Source: an uncultured Rhodopila sp.
Lineage (GTDB): Bacteria > Pseudomonadota > Alphaproteobacteria > Acetobacterales > Acetobacteraceae
Assembly: GCF_903944925.1 (NCBI RefSeq)
Contig: NZ_CAJATU010000019.1
Span: 1 to 64,000, forward strand
DNA: 64,000 nt
Reading direction: 5' to 3'
In this document: positions 17,353-24,252 of the stretch, piece after piece
How the letters are laid out: every line of letters begins with the position of its first letter
Numbering within the stretch: position 1 is the stretch's first letter
Translations under genes and position numbers: made by a program
Notes under the pieces: model-generated
What the model saw: the letters and a program-made list of their open reading frames with translations, nothing else
Told to the model about the DNA's origin: nothing
The model's database searches: none

Positions 17353-17552
17353 ACTGCCTGCGACAACTTGGCGGTCCGGCGGCCAAGGAGTCTCATCCCG
17401 CGAAGGGATCTGGGTTATAGAACGAGAGTCCTTTGAGCGAGATCGGCCGCGTTAGCCCAAGCATCCCCAAGAGCCGAGCCAAGCTGAGCGGCGGGCGATC
17501 CCGCCGCTTATATGCTGTGACGCCATCGTCACATCCTATAAGCTCCCTTGCC

Positions 17553-18781
17553 ATGACACCCCCCGATTCTCCGCCGCTGCTGCGTGCGCACCTAAGCTCA
17601 GTTGACCAATCTCCGCCCAAAGACTGGCAGGCGTTCCAGCGCAAATGCGTGCCCTTGTTCCGCCGAATGCTGAACGACCAGCATGCCAGCGAGTACGGCC
17701 GCGGCGGGCAAAACCAGCGCGGCGTTGACATCCTGCTGTACCGCGATGGCGACCCGAATCAGCAGATTGGCATCCAGTGCCGCCGGGTCGCTAAGCCACT
17801 CAAGAAAAAAAGATCCGGACCGACTGCGATGCAGCGCTGGCCCACTTTCCGGACCTGCGGGGGATCATCTTCGCATGCACGGCCGAGGACGACACGCACG
17901 CGACCGATGACGCGTCGGCCGTGCAGGCCGACCTGTGTGCAGCAGGCTACAAGCTACGCGTGATCCTCTACGGCTGGCAGCAACTCTGCGGCCGGATTGC
18001 GGAGTATCGAGAGGCGCTAGAGGCATTCTTCCCGACGCTGGTGCCCGCGCCGCCGTCGGCTATCGTGTTCGTCGGCGGTGATGGGAGACCTGCCCCGCGC
18101 GCCGTCCTCCCGGTCGACGACACCCTCACCATTCCCTTAAACGACCTCGAGTTGGCGCTCTTTTGCTCCGAGACCGCTGCGCTTCTAAAACTTGACCCGG
18201 AAGCCGTCCTGCAAGTGGAGCAGGCTGGCGATGCGCGCATCAGATCCCAAATCTCCAAGATCGACGCCCTCGCAGCCCCGTCCTTGGACGAGCGTACCAA
18301 CCGCGCCCATCTTCGGGGTTTGCTAGATTCCACAGTTCCGAAACTACGTCGGTTGTCGGTTGCTGTTCGCATCCTGCTCACCGACCAGAATGCCCGCTCC
18401 CCGTGGCTGGTCGGGCCAGATTTGGAAAGGACCGCCGAGGTCCTTCGCAGGCTGGTCAAGGAGGTGCTCGCTCCTCCGGCGACCGGCCGCCCGGGTTTCG
18501 TAGCCTTCAAAATCCGTGCTCCACAGGACTCCAGGATCATCGGTTGGGTCGACCTCTCCGATGCGGAGATGCCTGAGTTTCTTGCCCGAAACCCTAGTTT
18601 CTCGCCCCATTTCTTTCTTGGAAACGTCGCCGACCTCGGGAGCACCCTGGGCCTTCGGCATGCCCTGCCAGCAGGAATTGCAGCAATAGCAAGGTTTTCA
18701 GACAGTTTCGAGGTCCCACTGGATCACCTGAGGCCGAAGGGAGCTACGGCCATCTACGTCTGGGCGCTCGAACTGGCCTGA
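17553..18781 (+). pseudogene. Mrr-like nuclease protein, two frames joined at an A7 run
   Basis: The first frame (17553 to about 17812) reads DWQAFQRKCVPLFRRMLN, EYGRGGQNQRGVDILLYRDG and IGIQCRRVAKPL, a PD-(D/E)xK-type nuclease pattern in which GVDI gives the Asp and the usual 'QCK' is QCR. The rest of the fold (IRTDCDAALAHFPDLRGI, IIFACTAEDD, LRVILYGWQQLCGRI) is one base back in frame, starting after seven A residues at 17805-17811, and continues for about 280 residues of unknown type. A -1 slip on the A run would give a 409-residue protein; otherwise a base has been lost and the gene is dead. The C-terminal region has no recognised domain. It is probably a defence effector, by motif and context. 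Confidence 0.6.
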
Positions 18782-19632
18782 TCGGCCATCTTGCTGGAGC
18801 AACAGGTGCTGATGATGGAACGCGCAGTTCGGCTGGATTCTCGCGCTTTTGCCGCGCCGCCAACACCACTCTGGCGTCCACCTCGCCATCGTTGGTCGGA
18901 ACGGCGGCCGTTTGATTCGCCGATCCGTCTCCCTCGATGAACTGCGGATGCTGACGGACGTAATTTGCCCGCAGGCTATCTCCCCACATGGCAAACGCTT
19001 GCGTGCTTATCAGGTGCGCGTTTAATGCCCGCGGGTCCGCGCCACGTTCTCGGTGCTGCTCCGTCGTGTCCCACGACCTCGCCCCCATGTTCTGGAGGAA
19101 GAGGTAAAGAAGGGTAAGGAACGGGTTGGGCCAACAACACTGGTAGCAGGCGCTCTGCCGCCTGCGAAAACGCCACCCAATCAAGGCGACCACCAATCAT
19201 TGTTCCAACGACGCTGCTGGCATCCGCCTTGAACTCAGGGGTGGTGACAAACCATCGATCCCGTTTGTTCCCGGCTCCCTTGAAATATTCGACTACGTGC
19301 TCTCGCATGTTTCGTAGATCCCGAATCCTATCGGCCGGAAAACTGTCGATCGCGGAAAAGTCCACCTGCCGGAAAAGACCAAGTCTCCGACTCCAAGTCG
19401 CGTACTCGAGTAGCTTATAGGCCGCGATAGCAAAAAAATGGCATTCTGTGTGAAAATTCCGCAATGCTGTCTGCCAGTCAGAACGGTTCGGCTGTGTGCG
19501 GAGAGTCATCTGTTCATCGATTTGCCTAATCCGTTCGCCAACGGTCACTACAGCCTCAGTCCACTGCATCAGACCGATGTAGGCCATAAATCGCTGCTCT
19601 TCTGTTGGCACCGTATTCACTTGATTCACCAT
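18744..19632 (-). pseudogene. Second HEPN-motif protein, frameshifted
   Basis: From an ATG at 19632 the minus strand encodes a helical protein with DRIRDLRNMREHVVEY (Arg107, His112: R-x4-H), a typical HEPN motif, after a helix beginning HFFAIAAYKLLEYATW. The good sequence continues to RLLPVLLA near 19125 and then resumes one frame over as NPFLTLLYLFLQNMGARSWD. Removing one C from the GGCCCAACCC run near 19120-19130 would join them. The combined product would be about 295 residues. Its end overlaps the convergent nuclease-like gene by a few tens of bases. The role in RNA cleavage or defence is inferred from the motif and neighbourhood. Confidence 0.55.
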
Positions 19633-20724
19633 CAGGTCCTCTCTGCGCAAGAAGCGCCATTGCTATCCGCCTGTTTACCCATGCCTGCGACCAATTCAGC
19701 ACTACGCCCACGAGGAGTAAAAGCGGCGCGCATCTCGTGGCAGACCTCCCGTCGATCTTAATTTACGGGACGTAATGGCAAATGTCACGGATAACGGCGG
19801 TTCTAGGACGTGACGCCAGGATCGACATCACCGGGACGACAGCGTTCATGGCCTACCTCCCGTTGATCCTAAATTACAGGAGAGGATGGGGGAGTGTCAC
19901 GGATATCGGCGGTTGCCGATCATCCGCCTGGCAGCAACGTCCATCCGACTATGAACTCCCGTTTCGCCCGCGCTCCTCGGACAGCGGCACGTCGGCCAGA
20001 GTGGGCTTGACCACCTGATGGCGCGCCTTGAGAATCTGCGCCGGTCCGCCACGGACGGCGCGAAATCCATCCATCACCTCGACAGCCAGATTGCGTTCGC
20101 GGAGTTCGGTCCAGAGATCGTGCGGGAATGGCTCGGCGACCTCATGCCGCCATCGCGTGGCTGCGGGGACATGACGTCATCGAGCCTGCGGTATCAGCGA
20201 TACCACTCCGGACGTCATCAAGGACCAAGTGAGCCTGGGCCTCGGCGACCTATTCGACGGCTTGGTGATCGCCTGGCAAAAGGATATCCTGCTGCTCAGT
20301 GTCGACCTGCCGATCCGCCAGGTCGCCGCGGAGATGGGTTTCCGTAAAACCGCTTGGACCCTGGGCGTCCTGTTCACCACGCGGGACCGCTCCCGCCTGG
20401 ATACGGTATCGCCTCGCCAGACGCGTTCACGATGCTGGGGAGCCTGGCTGCCAAGGTTCAAGCCGGAACCGCCTCCGGCCGATGCGGCCGCGGCACAAGC
20501 AGCTTATGGTAAATAGGCTTGCCTCCAGCGGCAGGTTATGCTGAATCGCGTCGCAGCTAATGCGGAATCGGGTGTCGATGAATCAATGACTTAGATGGCG
20601 GAAAAAGCAGGTTATCCAAAATCCTACAGGCTGCACTTGTCGGATTAGGCATAGGCTTCGCCGTCACGTTTAGGCAGTCACCGCCGGGCCAACGCGACGC
20701 CTTCGGGGTGGCGTTCATCGCGCA
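19633..20724. other. Degenerate region without a confident gene
   Basis: About 1.1 kb between the frameshifted HEPN-like gene and the radical SAM gene. It contains two related 65-bp repeats (19738-19914). Two plus-strand stretches with some protein character follow: 20018-20190 (MARLENLRRSATDGAKSIHH onward) and 20229-20516 (GDLFDGLVIAWQKDILLLSV onward). They are in different frames and may be pieces of one decayed gene. I recognise neither. The rest shows nothing. Confidence 0.4.
19738..19914. repeat. Two 65-bp direct repeats about 111 bp apart
   Basis: Copy A (19738-19802) and copy B (19849-19914) share ACCTCCCGT-x-GATC-x-TAA-x-TTAC and the block TGTCACGGATA-W-CGGCGGTT, with about three quarters of positions identical and one 1-nt length difference. 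Spaced direct repeats of this kind occur at the ends of Tn7-like and IS21-like elements, where the transposase binds. These could therefore mark a transposon end on the cargo side. No matching copy was found near 8763-9509. Confidence 0.5.
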
Positions 20725-21606
20725 TCAGCGGCGACGCCGGGACTGGTCATTTTCGCTGGCGACGCCAGGACTCCTGAAAGGAATGGGTAACTCGAACTTC
20801 TCCAACTGACTGGGACACAATCGACAGACAGCTTCCTCCCGGCAGCCAAGGAAGCTCCCGAGTTCGTCGTCGCTGCAGTCGGCAAGCAGAGGTGTGTAGG
20901 AGTCGGCAAGGTTCTGCCAAACCGGTTCGACGGAGACGTTGCTCGGCCATAACCCGAAATACGCTATGGGAGCGCATTTCCACAGATGTCCCATATAAAG
21001 TTGCTTGCAACCCTTTCCATAGCATGACGACCACGCCGAGACAGGGTCACCGTCAGGAAAATCGATCTGATTCCCGTTCATTTTGTAGCGGCGCGTCCAA
21101 GCCGTGGAAGCCAGCCGCATTCGGATGTCGGTGCCGCTCGCCTGCCATTGCTTGACGAGTTCCATGACGGGACGAAATCGGCTCTGGAACTCCTCACTGC
21201 CGTGATGCACGGATATCTCCAGATGCGCCCGTCCGCGAAGCTCCGACAGCAATGACACTAAACCGGGATGCTTACCGAGCAGAAAGCCATTGGAGACGAT
21301 ACGAATGGCGCTATCGGGGAATATGCGGGCTGCCGACCGGATAATGCGTTCCAGATCGCGGTTGAGGGTTGGTTCTCCGCCTAGGATTGAAAATATGCGC
21401 GGGCGAAGCCTGGCGGCCCATAACTCCATCCAATTCTCGCACATTTCGGCGGTCGGTCCGCCTCGAAAGCCCAGCGACGAGTAATGAGCACAGCTCTCGC
21501 AAGCCAAGTTGCAACCATGCCAGGCGTGAATTTCCAGGTTGTAAGTCTCGAACACGGCGCTGCCCTCGTTTGTCGCAACATATGCCCCGTGCGTCTCCAC
21601 TGGCAA
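20725..21606 (-). CDS. Radical SAM protein, substrate unknown
   Basis: This 293-residue protein has the radical SAM iron-sulfur motif C-x3-C-x2-C in HGCNLACESCAHYSS (about residues 31-45), the SAM-contact segment FSILGGEPTLNRDLERII, and a C-terminal cysteine-containing region (CYGKGCKQLYMGHLWKCAPI and CREEAVCRLCPSQLE) resembling a SPASM/twitch auxiliary-cluster domain. The product class could be a peptide-modifying or sugar-related enzyme, but no precursor peptide or partner gene is adjacent. It sits at the edge of the accessory island, alone on the minus strand. Several in-frame starts exist near the 5' end. Confidence 0.75.
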   Translation of the reverse strand: MPVETHGAYVATNEGSAVFETYNLEIHAWHGCNLACESCAHYSSLGFRGGPTAEMCENWMELWAARLRPRIFSILGGEPTLNRDLERIIRSAARIFPDSAIRIVSNGFLLGKHPGLVSLLSELRGRAHLEISVHHGSEEFQSRFRPVMELVKQWQASGTDIRMRLASTAWTRRYKMNGNQIDFPDGDPVSAWSSCYGKGCKQLYMGHLWKCAPIAYFGLWPSNVSVEPVWQNLADSYTPLLADCSDDELGSFLGCREEAVCRLCPSQLEKFELPIPFRSPGVASENDQSRRRR

Positions 21607-21739
21607 GCTTTCCCTTATTCAAAAGACATAGTTTTGTATACGCCACATTCTGCCGGAAGCAGTAAAATCCTCTGCAACCGCCGGCCGCCGCTACGCTTGC
21701 GCCGCAGCCGACTGCGACACGCCTGGTCGACTGGTACAG

Positions 21740-21769
21740 ACGGCGCGAAGCGCCGATGCTTCGCGCCGT
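21740..21769. terminator. Strong hairpin after the acyl-CoA dehydrogenase gene
   Basis: ACGGCGCGAAGC (21740-21751) and GCTTCGCGCCGT (21758-21769) form a perfect 12-bp stem with a 6-nt loop, about 55 nt past the stop of the minus-strand gene ending at 21825. There is no T tract on either strand, so it may be a hairpin-only terminator or a repeat. It marks the border between the accessory island and the backbone. Confidence 0.45.
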
Positions 21770-21824
21770 TGAAAAGCTCCCTCCGCAGCTTCAGAAGGAG
21801 GTTGCCGCTTTCATCGGAAAACCG

Positions 21825-23615
21825 CTAGAACGCCGCTTCATCCATCTCCATCATCGCGGCCTTGCCCGACTTGATCGAAACGAGCAGCCCGCCGACCTGC
21901 GGCAGCACCCGCTCCATATAGAAGCGCGCCGTGGTCAACTTCGCCTTGTAGAACCCGGCATCGGCATCCGGCACCGCCAGCTTCTCCACCGCGATCACGG
22001 CGGAGCGGGCCCACATGAATCCCAACGCCACCAGCCCGAACAGCCGCAGATACTCCGTCGCCGCCGCCCCGGCTTCCTCCGGATCCGCCATCCCCGTCGC
22101 CGCGACGTGCGCCGTCGCGAGTTGCAGCGCGCCGAACGCCTTCTCCAGCCCCTTCACCATGCCGCCGAGCTGGGCGTGCTCCTTGTTCGTTTCGATGAAC
22201 TCGCCGAGCGGATGGAAGAACGTTCGCAACAGACGCCCTGCCCCCTGCGGCAGCTTGCGGCCCACCAGATCCAAAGCCTGCACCCCGTTGGTGCCCTCAT
22301 AAATCATGGCAATGCGCGCATCGCGGACAAGCTGCTCCATGCCGTGGTCGCGGATGTAGCCGTGTCCGCCATAGACCTGCATGCCGAGATTGGTCGCCTC
22401 AAACCCGAGATCGGTGAACAGCGCCTTCACCACCGGAGTCATCAGCGCGGTGAAATCCTCAGCCTGCTTGCGGACGTCGGGGTCGTCCGAGCGGTTCATC
22501 TCGTCCAGTTGGCGCGCCACCCAGCCGCCCAGCGCGCGGCAGCCTTCCGTGTACGAGCGGATGGTCAGCAGCATGCGCCGCACGTCCGGGTGCACGATGA
22601 TCGGGTCCGCGGCTTTGTCCTTGGCCTTGGCGCCGCTCAGGCTGCGCCCCTGGATGCGGTCGCGGGCGTAGGCCACGGCGCTCTGGTAGCTGGTCTCCGC
22701 GGCGCCGAGGCCCTGGATGCCGACGGACAGGCGCTCGCTGTTCATCATGGTGAACATGGTGGCCAGGCCCTTGTTGGCGTCGCCAACCAGCCACCCGGTG
22801 GCGTCGTCGAACTGCAACTGGCAGGTGGAGGATCCCTTGATCCCCATCTTGTGCTCGATCGCGGTGCAGACCACCCCGTTGCGCGGGCCGAGGCGGCCGT
22901 CGGCGGCCGGAATGAACTTCGGCACCAGGAACATGCTGATGCCGCGCGTGCCGGGCGGCGCATCGGGCAGGCGGGCGAGCACGAGGTGGACGATGTTCTC
23001 GGTCAGGTCATGGTCGCCGGCGCTGATGAAGATCTTCGCCCCGGTGATCTTGTAGCTGCCGTCGTCCTGCGGGATCGCGCGGGTGCGCAACAGTCCCAGA
23101 TCGGTGCCGGCGTTGTTCTCCGTCAGGCACATCGTGCCGGACCAGGTCCCGTCCACCATTTTCGGCAGGTACAGGTCCTTCAGCGCGTCGGAGGCGTGGC
23201 TGGCGAGAGCCTGGTAGGCGCCGTGGGTCAGGCCGGGATACAGGCTGAAGGCGAGGTTGGCCGAACAGATCATTTCTTCGACGAGCTTGTTCAGGCTTTC
23301 CGGTAAGCCCTGCCCGCCGTATTTCGGGTCGGAGGCGAGCGCGGTCCAGCCGCCGTCGCGAAAGGCGTTGTAGGCCTCCTTGTAGCCTTTCGGGGTGCGC
23401 ACGACGCCGTTTTCCAGGGTGCAGCCGACTTCGTCGCCGGGGGCGTTGGTGGGCAGCAGGATTTCCTCGGCCACCTTGGCGGCTTCTTCGAGGATGCTGT
23501 CCATCAGCTCGGGGGAGATGTCCTCGAGGCCGCGCAGATGGGACAGGGCAGTGCTGTCGTTGAGTTCGTGCAGGACGAAACGCATGTCGCGGAGGGGGGC
23601 TTTATAGGTTTGCAT
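21825..23615 (-). CDS. Acyl-CoA dehydrogenase (long FadE/DmdC-type)
   Basis: This 596-residue protein is longer than the ~380-residue short type and has an extra C-terminal domain, like FadE of Bacillus and DmdC-type enzymes. Recognisable segments are GTMCLTENNAGTDLGLLRTR (FAD/substrate loop), a segment beginning KITGAKIFISAGDHDLTENI, MNSERLSVGIQGLGAAETSY, and the C-terminal region with MQVYGGHGYIRDHGMEQLVR followed by IAMIYEGTNGVQALDL, which contains the usual catalytic Glu region (IYEGTNGVQ). It oxidises an acyl-CoA to the enoyl-CoA with FAD. It lies downstream of the thiolase and FadN-type genes on the same strand, separated by a ~500-bp repeat element, and completes the beta-oxidation set. 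Confidence 0.9.
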   Translation of the reverse strand: MQTYKAPLRDMRFVLHELNDSTALSHLRGLEDISPELMDSILEEAAKVAEEILLPTNAPGDEVGCTLENGVVRTPKGYKEAYNAFRDGGWTALASDPKYGGQGLPESLNKLVEEMICSANLAFSLYPGLTHGAYQALASHASDALKDLYLPKMVDGTWSGTMCLTENNAGTDLGLLRTRAIPQDDGSYKITGAKIFISAGDHDLTENIVHLVLARLPDAPPGTRGISMFLVPKFIPAADGRLGPRNGVVCTAIEHKMGIKGSSTCQLQFDDATGWLVGDANKGLATMFTMMNSERLSVGIQGLGAAETSYQSAVAYARDRIQGRSLSGAKAKDKAADPIIVHPDVRRMLLTIRSYTEGCRALGGWVARQLDEMNRSDDPDVRKQAEDFTALMTPVVKALFTDLGFEATNLGMQVYGGHGYIRDHGMEQLVRDARIAMIYEGTNGVQALDLVGRKLPQGAGRLLRTFFHPLGEFIETNKEHAQLGGMVKGLEKAFGALQLATAHVAATGMADPEEAGAAATEYLRLFGLVALGFMWARSAVIAVEKLAVPDADAGFYKAKLTTARFYMERVLPQVGGLLVSIKSGKAAMMEMDEAAF

Positions 23616-23682
23616 GGGTGGTGCCTTTTGATGCGATGGCGTTTGGCTGGATAGGGTTCGGGGTTTCGTTCTTTGGCAAGTA

Positions 23683-24185
23683 TTTTAACACAGAGGAAGA
23701 AAAGTGCGCCACGGAGAAGGAAGTCTGGCGCTGCGCGGGTGGGGTTACGATCGCCAGCTTCGTCATGGCGGGCGCCGGCCCGCCATCCATGCCTTGCTTG
23801 TTCATGCCAAGGCGTCGATGCCGGCCTGCGTCGGCATGACGAGACGGCCCGGAGGAGGAGTCGGTCCTAACGGGCTTGGATATCAAACACGGATGAACGC
23901 AGATGAACGCAGATGAGCGCTGATAAGCCTTATCGGCACCGCGATTGACGTTCGGGCGGCGCGGCCGCATCCCGCCGGCGGCGCGGCAAAGCACAAAGCG
24001 GCCGAACAAGGGAGCGCATCGGCCGCCCGGTTCAATGCCCGGGCCGGCGCTGCCCCGATCCGCGTTCATCTGCGTTTCCATTTCGCGCGCTCAGCAAATA
24101 CGCCGGAGCCGACGGCGCGCCTCATCCGAACCAGCACCGCTTCTCCGTGCCCTCTGTGCCCATCACTTCTTCCTTTGTGTTAAAA
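23683..24185. repeat. ~500-bp intergenic element with nested inverted repeats
   Basis: The left arm TTTTAACACAGAGGAAGAAA continues through CGCCACGGAGAAGG (23683-23720). Its imperfect inverted copy runs 24139-24185 (GCTTCTCCGTG ... CTTCCTTTGTGTTAAAA). Inside, a short tandem GATGAACGCA (23892-23920) is mirrored by GCGTTCATCTGCG at 24062-24074. A REP-like double hairpin sits at 23761-23842. The whole fills the gap between the acyl-CoA dehydrogenase and FadN-type genes and has no coding frame of note. 'Cacagaggca...cacggag' and 'gatgaacgcagat' words recur between genes in many bacteria. Confidence 0.6.
23761..23842. repeat. REP-like double palindrome
   Basis: The unit runs from CGTCATG to CATGACG and contains two hairpins, ATGGCGGGC-GCC-GGCCCGCCAT and ATGCCGGCC-TGCG-TCGGCAT, joined by a short spacer. 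The same layout recurs at 28175-28258. Such 'CGTCATGGC...' palindromes are frequent between genes in alphaproteobacteria. Confidence 0.6.
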
Positions 24186-24252
24186 AGCGGAGGGAAACAC
24201 CTTACAGGCCCGGACAACCAGCCCCCGGGCAACCTCCCCCGCCGCATAACCG

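Noticed and set aside
17433-17552. Longer N-terminus for the nuclease-like gene
   Set aside because: The upstream part of the frame is Arg/Ser-rich and lacks the pattern of the nuclease domain. The ATG at 17553 directly precedes the recognisable sequence.
8763-20724. CRISPR array or guide-RNA-directed (CAST) transposon near the TniQ module
   Set aside because: I looked for regularly spaced 25-40-bp repeats on both sides of the module and for Cas-type proteins and saw none. The only repeats are the two 65-bp copies at 19738-19914, which are too few and too diverged.
21756-23306. Long plus-strand open frame of 516 codons opposite the acyl-CoA dehydrogenase gene
   Set aside because: Its product is His/Arg/Ala-rich with no motif, and the minus-strand frame encodes an unmistakable enzyme. 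It is a GC-rich antisense shadow.
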